Source: Chrysoperla carnea (lineage: Eukaryota > Arthropoda > Insecta > Neuroptera > Chrysopidae). From it: a stretch of DNA of 64,000 nt. A program made the translations under genes and the position numbers. Below the pieces are notes generated by a model that was not told the origin of the DNA, made no database searches, and was given only the letters and a program-made list of their open reading frames with translations. Below, piece by piece: positions 14,001 to 24,479 of this stretch (its first letter is position 1; every line of letters begins with the position of its first letter). The stretch spans positions 56,150,181 through 56,214,180 of the forward strand of contig NC_058340.1 of the NCBI RefSeq assembly GCF_905475395.1, written 5' to 3'.

Positions 14001-15099
14001 CAATAATGTGCTTTTATGACTCAAAATCAGAATATTTAAGTATATTTTCTACATAAATTTTTACTTTTTATTAAATTTCATAATTTATTTTTCACTACCG
14101 ATAGTACCCTATTGCTTATATCTTTTATGTTTATCAACCGATTTTAATTTTGATTTAAAATCTTGTCACCTATTCTCGCACATTTTCTAATTTTAACGAA
14201 AAATACATTGAAATCGGCATCAGGACAAAGCCCTAATCTTGTACATACGCGGGTTATCTGTAATTTTCGGGTAAATTAATTTGATCATTAATTTTGGAAC
14301 TCATTTTGAAAGTAAGTTACACCCCGTCAATCAAAAATTATATAAAGCTAATAAGTATTGAAAGAAAGGTTTCAATACCTCGATGTCCAATCGAAAAATA
14401 ATAGCTACGCGTATTAAATTAGCTAATTATCTAATTCTGAAAGAAAATACACATACATTTTTTAATAACCCATAATTAATGCAAGGATTTTAAAACAAAA
14501 TAATGTATTTAAGCATAAAAAAACGTAGTTATTTATGGATAAAATTCACACAGAATAATTTTGAAGGCAAATAAAATATTTTAGTTAAAAATCCTGCCGA
14601 TTATATAATAATTAATTTAGCGTTGTTATATTATTATAAACAATGTACACACATTTTATGACTTCATTTATTTGATAATAATATAAAAATTAAGTATTTC
14701 AAAAATGATTGTAGTATGGTTTTATTTACATTTCATTTACATTAAAAATATATGTGTTTGTTTTAATTTGAGAAGAATCATTATACCCTCAGAATTTAAT
14801 AATAATAAATAAACATTCCCTCTGTTTATATATTTAGATAATATAATACAAAAAAAAAAAAAGTATAATACAAAAACGCACAAAATAAATAATAATTGTA
14901 TAATTTTTAATGTGTGTAATTTCCTTACCTATTTAAATCTAATATTACTCTCACCTACTCATATTTCACCATTATCATTATATTTCATTCTACTAATAAT
15001 ATAATGCCGTGGCGTTATACATATAGACAGAAAGACACTGCCTACCCTACATAATTCAGACAAATATGTATAATTTTGTTCTGATATCTCATTATATTA
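11011..15099. other. AT-rich non-coding stretch
   Basis: Apart from the candidate insertion at 13191-13449, only poly(A/T) tracts (12018-12032, 12284-12300) and AT microsatellite-like runs. No gene recognised. Confidence 0.6.
13191..13449. mobile_element. Candidate 239-bp insertion flanked by 10-bp direct repeats
   Basis: AATGACACCT occurs at 13191-13200 and 13440-13449, flanking TTAGGGGAAGTTGTCC... to ...GACTTTGAATTAAA. The direct repeats look like a target-site duplication, but no terminal inverted repeat is evident. Confidence 0.4.
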
Positions 15100-15597
15100 T
15101 ACTAGCTGTGAACTACCCGCTTTGCTGGGCAACATCCCCACTTGCACCCCTCCCTCCACATTTCCTTGCGTGGGATAATAGTTTTGTAATGTACACGTCA
15201 TGCTCTTTTATTTGATACCCCACTTAGGTATATTTGTAAATATTCGATAATTCCTTCCCACTTTCTCGCTACACCTTTCTACCCTCCGAAGGTTAAAAGT
15301 AGATAAAAACAATAGATCTTTGAAGCTGGTTGTATATCGTGTCAATATTTGAGCTTAATTGATGCACAACTTTTTTATTTTTTGAAGCATATCCCTTTCA
15401 ACCCCTATTTCAACCCCTTACTCTACTATAATATGGATGTATTATACAAAAAACCTTCCTCTTGAATCACTCTATCTATTAAAAAAACCGCATCAAAATC
15501 GGTTGCGTAGTTTCAAAGATTTAAGCGTACAAAGGGACGTGGGGACATAGGGACATAGGGACAGAAAAAGCGACTTTGTTTTATACTATGTAGTGAT
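15100..15597 (+). mobile_element. Dispersed repeat 'ACTAGCTGTGAACTACCC', plus orientation
   Basis: Starts ACTAGCTGTGAACTACCCGC and includes CTTTGCTGGGCAACATCCC. It ends in short GGGACATA repeats (15541-15562) and TATACTATGTAGTG. The same first ~40 bp close, in inverse, the element at 29290-29832. This is a widespread insect repeat type; its class is not assigned here. Confidence 0.75.
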
Positions 15598-16007
15598 ATC
15601 TACAAGTACTATGAATAAACAAAAAATCTTAACGGGTATTATCTATAATTGTATCCGGCATACATTGAATTTTAAGTAACTTCGCTTTGCGCTGCACTAG
15701 CCCTGCTGAGTGCCTCCAGGAAAAGACACGAACTATTTTTGCCAAAGTGTTTATATATATGTGTGCACTCATAGTCATACGTGTACTGTATGCGTTCATA
15801 TAAATACAATAAAATGCCTCAAGCCACACATAAGAACGCATAGAAAGACAGACTTAAGACAGTGCTTTTTAAAAAATAATGTGTTTTCAAAACTATCTTT
15901 CGATGACAAAAAACAAGTGATCCTGAAAGATCGTTGTACACCGAATTTGCAATTAATACAAACTAAAAATCAGTAAATCGTAAATTCAACACAAAACGAC
16001 TAAATTT

Positions 16008-16330
16008 AGTAATACCTTGCATATTATATGTATGCATGGTATAAATATTATTTTAGGATTACAATAACGGAGCCCTAGAACGTTCCTCAAGAACACTAGC
16101 CGGCTCATCCAAAAATTATAGATCACATCTCTAAAAAGATGTGATCCACTCATAACGACTGATTTCAATATGGTCTCAACAATAGATGCAATATAAATAC
16201 ATTGCATCTATTTATACAGTCATTTTCAACATGTCTCTAGCGCGAGGATGATACAGTGACGCGCCATGATCTTTATTATACCATGTATACATATCTTAAT
16301 GTCATAAAAAATGCTCCTTTTACATATAAT
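16008..16330 (+). repeat. Duplicated block linked to family A, copy 1
   Basis: TAATACCTTGCATATTATAT, GGAGCCCTAGAACGTTCCTC, CATGTCTCTAGCGCGAGG and ACAGTGACGCGCCATGATC recur in the same order at 20395-20690. Each block sits beside family A sequence. Confidence 0.8.
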
Positions 16331-16344
16331 ATTATATGTAATCT

Positions 16345-17235
16345 GATGCATTTTTTGTGCAATTGAGTATACATATGAAATATAGGTATCATAAGTATAT
16401 TAAGTTTGTAACACTTAAAAATATTGATACTATGAAAAAAATTTTGGTATAGGTGTTCTTTATAAAATCACTTAAGAAGTCCCTTTCCGGCTGTCCGTCC
16501 ATCTGTCTGTGGGCACGATAACTCAAAACAAAATAAGATATCAAGCTGAAATTTTTGTTGCGTGCTCAGGACATAACATATTGAGCAACATAGGTCAATT
16601 GGGTCTTCAGTCCGTAGGATATATTGTTGAAATACCATGCATAGACAGTGTTGATTACTCTATCATATTATACATACATATACTCAATGTCAAAAAAAAA
16701 TGCTCGTTTTAAAACATTCTAAGTGTTACTATTATAACATAACATATGATGAGTACGCTTAGAATGTTTTAACTGGGCATTTTTTTTGACAGTGAGATAC
16801 ATGTCACACATACATAACTAATATAACTGATATTCCCAAATAGTAAATACTATTCAATTTACGCCTAATTTACGCCCTCAGGGGTGAACAGTGATGTTTA
16901 CGAAAAAATGTATCAAACAAAAGTTGTTTTGTTTTTTATAAAAACATTTTTTACATTTCAACTTTTGTTCTATATCTCTAACGGTTTATAAGATGGGTCC
17001 TACGGATCCAAGACCCAATTGACCTATGTTGCTTATTTACGAACTCGACCTCACTTTTTACGTCCTCAGCACGCTGTAAAAATTTCAGCTTAATATCTCA
17101 TTTCGTTTTTGAGTTATCGTGACCACAGACGGACGGACGGGCGGACGGACAACCGAAAATGGACTAATTATGTGATTTTATGAACACCTATACCAAAATT
17201 TTGTGCGTAGCATCAATATTTTCAAGAAAATTTCA
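16345..17235. mobile_element. Family A fold-back element
   Basis: Two family A copies lie head to head. 16345-16725 is inverted (TTTGTAACACTTAAAAATAT, GATAACTCAAAAC) and 16755-17235 is direct (TTTTGAGTTATCGTG, ACGGACGGACGGGCGG). They meet at a palindrome where AAAACATTCTAAGTG (16711-16725) pairs with CGCTTAGAATGTTTT (16757-16771). Interior hallmarks are CCAATTGACCTATGTTGC and TAAAAATTTCAGCTTAATAT. The 5' side of the hAT relic is cut at its outer end. Confidence 0.78.
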
Positions 17236-17866
17236 ATTTTTTTGATAATTTATCTGAAATAGACACGAATGAATTAAAAAATCTTGCCAATAAACTAATC
17301 AGTAAGTATCCTGATGATTTGGAAGAGACTTTAGGCAATGAATGCATTCATTTACATTGTCAACTCAAAGATTCCTTGGCAAATATGGAAGATGTACGCT
17401 CTGCACAAAAAATATGCAATGTATTTCATTCACGGAATCTTCGAGATGTTTATCCGAATGTGGACATTGCTCTCCGTATTTTTTTTGAGTATTTCGGCTA
17501 CAAATTGTTCAGGAGAAAGATCTTTTTCTACTCTTAAAAGGGTAAAAACCTATTTACGCACAAGCATGGGCCAAGATAGACTTAATGCACTTGCATTACT
17601 GTCTATTAAAGCCCAACTAGTCCAAGAAATTAATTACGACGACATAATTGACGTTTTTACACGGAACAAAGCCAGGAAAATTATATATATATTTATCTGT
17701 CTTGTTTATCAGTAATATTTAAAAAATTATATTTCAATAAATTAAGTTATTTAAAAAAAAAAATAAAAATAAAAAAACTGGATCAAAATTAATGAAATTC
17801 ATTCCATCAAAAAGGGCGAAGCATCGAACGGGGCCTGAAGCGGCAGCAAGCATAAATCCGTTACTG
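17236..17866 (+). pseudogene. hAT transposase, 3' half with terminal repeat, frameshifted and 5'-truncated
   Basis: Translation from about 17236 gives FDNLSEIDTNELKNLA and continues without a stop to about 17485. A shift in a T-run near 17478-17488 then moves the frame to one encoding CSGERSFSTLKRVKTYLR, LNALALLSIKAQ and YDDIIDVFTRNKARK, ending in a stop near 17713. These are the hallmarks of the hAT C-terminal dimerisation region (ERSFS-LK-K-YLR; RL--LA-LSI; DIID-F---KARK), as in the ZMYM1-like hAT group. Downstream, 17812-17866 ends in AAATCCGTTACTG, the inverse of a typical hAT terminus CAGTRACGGATTTA, so the 3' end of the element is present. The 5' side is lost: it meets a family A fold-back repeat at about 17235. 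It is not functional: frameshifted, and lacking the BED or zf-TTF domain and the catalytic core. Confidence 0.85.
17846..17866 (+). repeat. Right terminal inverted repeat of the hAT relic
   Basis: Reads inward from 17866 as CAGTAACGGATTTATGC on the minus strand, matching the common hAT end. The next eight bases (ACTATACC) would be the target-site copy, but the partner left end is missing. Confidence 0.7.
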
Positions 17867-18076
17867 ACTATACCATCATACGTGAATCACACGCAATGTT
17901 AAAGTAGTAACACTTAGAATCGTTTGACTTGTGCGTTTTTAATAACATGTTGAGTATAATTATATTGATATCGAAATGCCTTAAGAGAATTATCAATCTT
18001 TGCTCGAAGTAATCCCAGGAATAGCTATAAAAATGAATCACAAATATTTACACAAAATATTTCATACAAATATTTC

Positions 18077-18082
18077 TTTATT
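18077..18082 (-). terminator. Candidate poly(A) signal AATAAA
   Basis: TTTATT on the plus strand reads AATAAA on the minus strand, about 97 bases after the stop codon at 18179. The spacing suits a short 3' UTR. Chance AATAAA hexamers are frequent in DNA this AT-rich. Confidence 0.45.
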
Positions 18083-18178
18083 AAAACAAAAACGTTTCAA
18101 ACTACATAAATTTTTAATTTTGTAAGAATTACCAACCAAATAGAAACATTAAAATCACAACAAATTATTAAAATAGAT

Positions 18179-18855
18179 TTAGTGTCGTGTGGCTGCTGTT
18201 TGACTATCAACCAAACTTAAATAATCACGACCAAGTTTTGTGATTACTAGACCAGATCCAATACCAGCAACTGTACATAACACTAAATTTCTTGGTAATA
18301 CGCTACGTCCAATTGCCCATATAAGTACTGATCCAAAACAATATAAACAAGCTCCTAAAGCGCTAAACACAATTCTATCTTTACCATTTGTTTTTTGAAG
18401 ATGTGGTCGACTATAAATATATAAACCAGCTCCAGCCAATGTGTTGAATAGTAATAAATTTGTTAAATCACGTTTGGGAAATGCTCTGGAAAAAGAAAGT
18501 AAACCCACTTAAAACATAATTGTAATACAAAGGCTAGTATGATAAGTAATTTAAGTAATGTTGCATAATATAATGTAACAAGACCGGTTAAGTTAGAACT
18601 ACGTCGAAATCACATTTTTATCAAAAGTCACCATTTAAAAAATTTATTAAAAATAAAATAAAGAAGACAATTATATAAATAGATAAATACGTACCGTACT
18701 AATAACGGGGGATTCATAACATTCACTGATAAAGCCGCATAACTTGCGACCCCCTGCATTGGAGCATAATAATATAAAACATTGTTTAGAGTGAAAGGTT
18801 TTAGTCCAATTTGGCTTAATAAGGACTTTGGAGCTTGACTACCTGATGATGCCAT
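18179..18855 (-). CDS. Two-exon gene for a small multipass membrane protein, function unknown
   Basis: Exon 1 runs from 18855 to 18695 and exon 2 from 18485 to 18179. The 209-bp intron (18694-18486) has a strong donor (GTACGT) and a pyrimidine-rich acceptor (TTTCTTTTTCCAG). Joining them splits an Arg codon (CG|A) and gives 155 residues ending in TAA. The start context (AAAAATGG) is good and no other in-frame upstream ATG is needed. The product is Gly/Ala/Leu-rich. Clear hydrophobic segments lie at about residues 61-78, 92-113 and 120-136, with a weaker one at about 28-46. Charged loops (PKRD at 57-60, KTNGKDR at 85-91) separate them, and the N-terminus is short and polar with no signal peptide. 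This suggests a three- or four-pass organelle or endomembrane protein. I do not recognise the family. The codon pattern, lack of stops and splice signals make it the most convincing gene here. Reading on past the donor gives a run of low-complexity residues, which supports the splice. Confidence 0.82.
18486..18694 (-). other. Intron of the small membrane-protein gene
   Basis: GT-AG intron in phase 2 (after the second base of Arg54). It is very AT-rich, and unspliced translation is not protein-like. The acceptor has a good polypyrimidine tract directly before CAG. Confidence 0.8.
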
Positions 18856-19167
18856 TTTTTTTCCTCAATTGTATGAAGCTTTTGTATTTTTAACAAATTT
18901 CCAGATAATAGTATTCCTGACTAACCCCTTTCCCTTTAATCGTGAATGTTGTTAATATAGTAAATGTCAAATAAATAAATTGCCCTATAGTTTATAAAAT
19001 TCAAAAAACCCTAGAATGTATTTTATAATTTTCTGTAAAGATGGCATTATCAAATAAATAGGTACTGACATCTTTGATTAAGTAATTGAATCACTTTTAA
19101 AGAAAACTGAATAATGTAATAAAGCACATAATCCCCTGATTAACCTCTATATATAAATAACAATATT

Positions 19168-19808
19168 TTTAACCGACTTCAAACAAAAAAGGAGTAGGTT
19201 ATCAATTCGACTGTATTTTTTTTATGTTTGTTACCTCAGAACTTTCGACTGGGTGAACCGATTTTGATGATTCTTTATGTATTTGAAAGCTTGTGCTTCC
19301 CGTGTGGTTCCATTTCATTTTGGCCGAGTTTTGACAACGGCATCCATGAGAAAACCATAAAAATTTTAATTTTGCATTAAGTATGCACGACAAGAGGACG
19401 AATAACTCAATATCAAGCCAACCGATTTCGATGATTCTTTTTTAATGATAAATTAGTTAGTGTACTTCAGATTCACTAAAAATCACAAAATAAAAAAAAC
19501 TTTTAACAAAAAGAAAACTGACTTCAAAAGAAATACTTTTCCAAAACAAATTAATATGCACTAAAAAGTAAAGAAAAACGAAAATATAATGTAGTTACAA
19601 TTATTGTTATTTTTGGAGTCGGTGTCAGCCAAGGAAGCAACTGTGGCAGAACAGTTTGCTACATTAATTTGGCTGACACCGACTCCAAAAATAACAATAA
19701 TTGTAACCACATTATATTTTCGTTATTTTTTACTTTTTAGTGCATATTAATTTGTTTTGGAAAAGTATTTCTTTTGAAGTCAGTTTTCTTTTTGTTAAAA
19801 GTTTTTTT
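19168..19808 (+). mobile_element. Family B element, full copy 1, with terminal 140-bp hairpin
   Basis: It begins TTTTAACCGACTTCAAAC and has a ~320-bp body (ACCTCAGAACTTTCGACTGG and CATTTCATTTTGGCCGAG blocks). It ends in a hairpin with arms 19493-19632 and 19669-19808 around a 36-nt loop. Hairpin ends (AAAACTGACTTCAAAAG / CTTTTGAAGTCAGTTTT) echo the element's own 5' end, so ACTTCAAA occurs three times. Non-coding. The body is a repeat type widespread in insects; the second copy is at 62562-63207. Confidence 0.88.
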
Positions 19809-19929
19809 GTAGTGTATAAAAAGTTATTATCATTATAACTTTAAACTTGACCAGGAAGCTATGAATAATATTTCGAAAGTCAGACTTTAAAGGACTGATA
19901 ACCATTTCAAAGAAGTGAAAACAAACAAT

Positions 19930-20400
19930 TGAGTTAATTGTTGAAATACCATGCATAAACAGTGTTGATTACTCTATCACATTACACATACATACAAGTC
20001 ACACATATATAACTGATATCCCCATATAATACAAACTATACAATTTACGAATAATTTGCGCCCTCACGGGGAAAAAGTGATATTTACGAAAAAATGTTTC
20101 AAATAAAAGTTTTTTATAAGGAATATTTTTTACATTTAAACTTTTGTTCTCTCTGTCACGGTTTACAAGATGGGTCCCAACGGATGCAAGACCGAATTGT
20201 CCTATGTTGCTCATTTACGAACTCGAACTCACTTTTTACGTCCTGAGTACGCTGTAAAAATTTCAGCTTGATACTATTCGTTTTTGAGTTATCGTGTTGG
20301 AAGACAGACGGACAGACTAATTAGGTGATTTTATAAACACACCTACCAAAAATTTGTTCATTGTATCAATATTTTAATGCGTCACAAACTTGAGACTAAA
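19930..20400 (+). repeat. Family A repeat
   Basis: Starts near AATTGTTGAAATACCATGC and includes TTTACGAAAAAATGTTTCAA, ACAAGATGGGTCC, AATTTCAGCTTGATACT and a GACAGACGGACAGAC run. It ends at CATCAATATTTTAATGCG. Confidence 0.8.
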
Positions 20401-20690
20401 CTTAGTAATACCTTGCATATTACATGTATGCATGGTATAAAATTATTTTAGGATTACAATAATGGAGCCCTAGAACGTTCCTCAAGAACACTAGTCGGCT
20501 CATCCAAAAATTATAGATTACATCTCTAAAAGGATGTGATCCTTACAAATTAGAACTATTACAACAATTTTGCAATGAATTGTATTTAACATAGCACCTA
20601 TTTATACAATCATATTCAACATGTCTCTAGCGAGAGGTTGATACAGTGACGCGCCATGATCTTTATTCAACCATGTATGTATGAAATATA
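20395..20690 (+). repeat. Duplicated block linked to family A, copy 2
   Basis: Second copy of 16008-16330, about 85-90% similar by eye at both ends, diverging in the middle (20540-20590). Confidence 0.8.
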
Positions 20691-20945
20691 GGTATCATAG
20701 TATACATCATAGTATACTAAGTTTGTAACACTTAAAAATATTGATACTACGAACAAAAAAAAGCTTCATATCTTTTTTCGTTTTTGAGTTATCGAGTTGA
20801 AAGACGGACAGACGGACGAACGGACGGACAACCGAAAATCGACTTATTAGCATCAATATTTTTGCGTACCATCAATATTTTTAAGCGTTACAAACTTGGC
20901 ACTCAACTTAGTATACCTTGCATATAACATATATGCATGGTATAA
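20690..20945. repeat. Family A repeat, internally deleted
   Basis: An inverted start (ACTAAGTTTGTAACACTT, 20718-20736) joins a direct 3' part (GTTTTTGAGTTATCGAG, GGACAACCGAAAATCGAC). It closes with the terminal near-palindrome ATACCTTGCATATA...ATGCATGGTAT (20916-20942). It looks like the fold-back version with its middle removed. Confidence 0.72.
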
Positions 20946-23931
20946 AAATGGAAAAGCAAATTAATATTGCATCCAAATAAAATGTTTTTGATTTTGGATA
21001 TAGCATTCATTATTTCTTAAATCTCAAATAGATTGACTTATAAATGAAAATAGGCAACTTGTATTAGTGATATGTTATTTGTGTATAAGAGTTTTTCGAG
21101 TATTTGACAAACACTATGAAAAACACTAATCTTACACATGCATAACAAATACGTAATACAAGTTTCCTTTTTATAAATTTTTTAGTCAACGTTGCAATTA
21201 TTTAACAATTTATTGTTTATTTTAAATAGAAACATTTGTGCAACTAAGTCATGGTTTACGAAGTATATTTTACCCTTAAGAAACACATTGAATATTGTGT
21301 AAGCCGAAAGTAGCCAGTGTTGAATGAAGTGAGCAGAATATTTCCCCCAATTAGAACGTAATTGATCGCAGGCGGGCTATCATTAGTTTGAATCGAGTCC
21401 GGTTAGTTGGATTAACTTTTATCTTATTTTGTTGAAAGCAGCCGTAAACAAAAAAAAACAACAAGTTTCTTTTAACTTTATTTTTTTTAAACAATACAGT
21501 ACATAACAATCACATACAAACTTACAAAATAAAAAACTTAAATTATTAATTTAGATATTAGATTTATTTATTACTTAATCAGAAAATTTGCATGAACAAA
21601 AATATTGAATTTTCATAATACTGAATAATTTTTATATAATTTTGCATGAATTTTAGAATTAATCTAATAGTGTTTAAAGCTTTTAAGAGCTTTCTAAAAC
21701 TTGATGTAATTCAATCTTAATTCATTCTTATACCTGTGTTATTTATATTTCTATTAAATCGAATAGATTGGTTTATCACCACAATTTTCCGAAATTATCG
21801 ATTCTAATAGTTCTTGATGGGTAAATCAAAAGTATTCAGAGAGTCTAAAATTTCGGATATTTTAGATATGTTCGTAATATTCACCTGAGGAGGCAAATCC
21901 ATTTCCTTTCCTTTTTATAATTTGAAACACTTATTAAAAAACGCATAGATACCCCACACAATAAGTGTCAAAAATTCAAATTTTGGGAAATGGTAGTTTA
22001 AATCATTCTAGATAACATTTTCCATGGTCATAAGTCATGAAAATGACAGAATTTCATTTTATAGCTAAATTAAAGTTGGAAAATGTTCTCATTTGTATAA
22101 TATATGCCTATGTGTGTATGGGCAAATACATATACAGATATGTATAACTACTTGCCTACGTATGTTTTTTAATGTAAGGGTGTTGTATTTTAATTCTTGT
22201 TTTTTTGAAGAATATGTTACGAAATTCAAAGAAGAAGCAGTATTAAATGCTCAGTGGATCAATAATATGAATTGTTAAGATCAATATTTTCAGCTACATA
22301 TATACGTCTATGATTTTTGACAATTAAATTATAATAATTTTATAATTTTTTTATACAAATGAGTACATTTTCCAACTTTAATTTAGCGATAACTTGAAAT
22401 CCTGTCATTTTCATGACTTGTGACCATAGGAACTTTTATTCAGAATGACTTAAGATCGCGAGGTCTTTTTCTAGAACTTCTTACATGTGAATTATCTTTT
22501 GAATTACTTTAGACATTTTCTATAAGGAAAAATACAAGGTTCGTTTGCTACAAAACAAAATGTACGTATTTCAGGTTTAATTTCAATAACTCCCACGGAA
22601 GCAGCCAGGGTGATTCATTAGGTTACAATTATATGAAAATTTGAAAAGAGTGGAACATTTTTTTACATTTCAACTAAGAATTATTGTAATTTTTTGAGTA
22701 TTTAAATTAGTAGTTGATTGATTTTAAAGGACATTGAATTATTTAACATTCAAAAGTCGATTTATTAAAAAATCAATGCATTTACGTCTTATTATACAAA
22801 ATTGTTAGTTAAACTTTCATTTGACAAATGTTTCATGGCGTTTCAACCAAAGAGAATTAATAGAAAAGAGTTTAAATGAGATTTCTGGTGGTTTTTTTTT
22901 ATTGTTGGCGTTTTTAACTGAAGAATGATTCAACGAGACCTTTCAATTAAAAGACCTAGATCTTATTTGATCTAGATCTCATCTCGGTCAAATTTCATGT
23001 TATCTGTACTCTTCCATCTGGATCAACCGAAAATATTACTCAAAATATTTCAGAAGATCCTTTATTTGTACATTCAACGACGTTGAATTGTTTTTGCTTC
23101 GAAGTGGTTGCTTTAGATTCGGAATTTTCTTAGAATCAAAATAGAGCTCAATTATTGAAAATATGATGGGAATTTTCTTATTATAATAATGTTTTTTTTT
23201 TTTTAGGAAAAGTCGAGTTGAACCTTTAATATAATTTATTGTTTTTCATTATTCGTCTATTTCATTATTCCACAGTTTGGATTCAGAAACAAATTTCCAG
23301 AAAACATTTTCATCTTCTAATAAATTAGAGGTAATAGTTTAAACACTCAGATTACCTATAGAGGGCGATACAATTTATAACTTTAGGACTTCATCAAATA
23401 ATAGATAATGTTAAAATAGCTTTTTCTTAATACTCTTATTCGAGAAAGTCGAGAAAGCTTCCTTTTCTAGATAGAGGAAATTGAAAGTTAAGAAAAATGA
23501 ATATTATATTGTAAAACATGAGCTAAGAATGAGCTAAGAATTCTTCAAAATTAATGGGTGCGGCATTACTCCGTTTCGAAAAAATGAGCATGTTTTTTCG
23601 GCTATAAATGCTTTAAGTAGCCATCATTATTTTAATGTTATCTATTATTTGATGAAGTTCTGTTGCTACAAACTGCACCACCCTGTATACAATTTTTTTA
23701 ATGTACGAACTCACCAGAGAGTGGAACAACTTTTTATCAACTTGATATGTATATCTCTGTACCTATGTAACGGAATCTTTGAACGTGATTTTCACCCACT
23801 TCAAAATGTCAGATTGAATTTAAACTTTGCACACTGATCAACGACCAATGACAATACAATAATTTAAAAAGTTTTCCGATTATCCGTATCAGGGTCTTTA
23901 AGATTACGAATTTTGTCCATATTTTTAAAAA
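20946..23931. other. Non-coding stretch between repeats
   Basis: Outside the MITE at 22001-22452 nothing is recognised. Frames at 22093 and 23649 are short and lie in repeat interior or AT-rich DNA. Confidence 0.55.
22001..22452. mobile_element. 452-bp inverted-repeat element (MITE)
   Basis: Arms 22001-22100 and 22351-22452 match at roughly 85%, for example TAAGTCATGAAAATGACAG against CTGTCATTTTCATGACTTG and AAAGTTGGAAAATGT against ACATTTTCCAACTTT. The 250-bp interior is AT-rich without a convincing frame. Confidence 0.85.
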
Positions 23932-24229
23932 AAACAGGTTTTTTTAACTAGCTGATCTAAAGAGTAGAAAATAATTTTTATATACTTAAACAAAAATAGT
24001 GAGAAAAATATCATTTTATCGTAAAAAGTGTGGAGTGCTTTTTAAGATATTTTATAATGACTTTTACCAATAGCATGTCAATAAAATATTTACAATAATT
24101 GAAACCAAGCACCCCACGCTTTTTTTACGGTAAGATGATTTTTTCTCACTCTATTTTGTTTGTTTTTGAACTTATAGAAATTAGTTCCTACTTTTTAGTT
24201 CAGCTATTTACAAAAGTGTGTTTTTTTGA
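23932..24229. mobile_element. ~300-bp inverted-repeat element (MITE) beside a gene's 3' end
   Basis: Arms 23932-24040 and 24109-24229, for example GTGAGAAAAATATCATTTTA against TAAGATGATTTTTTCTCAC and GTGTGGAGTGCTT against AAGCACCCCACGC. It ends eight bases before the AATAAA candidate of the minus-strand gene at 24480-25489. Confidence 0.85.
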
Positions 24230-24236
24230 ACTATTA

Positions 24237-24242
24237 TTTATT
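24237..24242 (-). terminator. Candidate poly(A) signal AATAAA of the Pro/Ser/Asn-rich gene
   Basis: AATAAA on the minus strand, about 240 bases past the stop and immediately beside the outer end of the inverted-repeat element at 23932-24229. It could be the natural 3' end, or chance in AT-rich sequence. Confidence 0.3.
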
Positions 24243-24479
24243 TAAATTGTGCATCAGCCAATGCAAATATATAATGAAGTGGTGTTTAACCATTCGATTC
24301 ATCTGCGCAAGATTTTTTCTAAACAAATCATCTCTTTTCTAATCTCTTTGATTTATACGAGCAATAATACAAAAAGAAAATAATTTCTAAAAAAAAAGTA
24401 TAACATCTTTTAGTTCAACATTTTGATATAACACAATTGTTTTTTTAAAACACACAAAATTCACTTAAAATAATTATTT

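Noticed and set aside
15629..15976. Overlapping frames on both strands beside the dispersed repeat
   Set aside because: Low-complexity Cys/His/Tyr translation of GTGTG/CATAC-rich DNA, typical of microsatellite-like sequence.
16250..16266. CAGTGACGCGCC as a left end for the hAT relic
   Set aside because: It lacks the ATTTA continuation of the right end and recurs at 20644 inside the duplicated block, so it belongs to that repeat.
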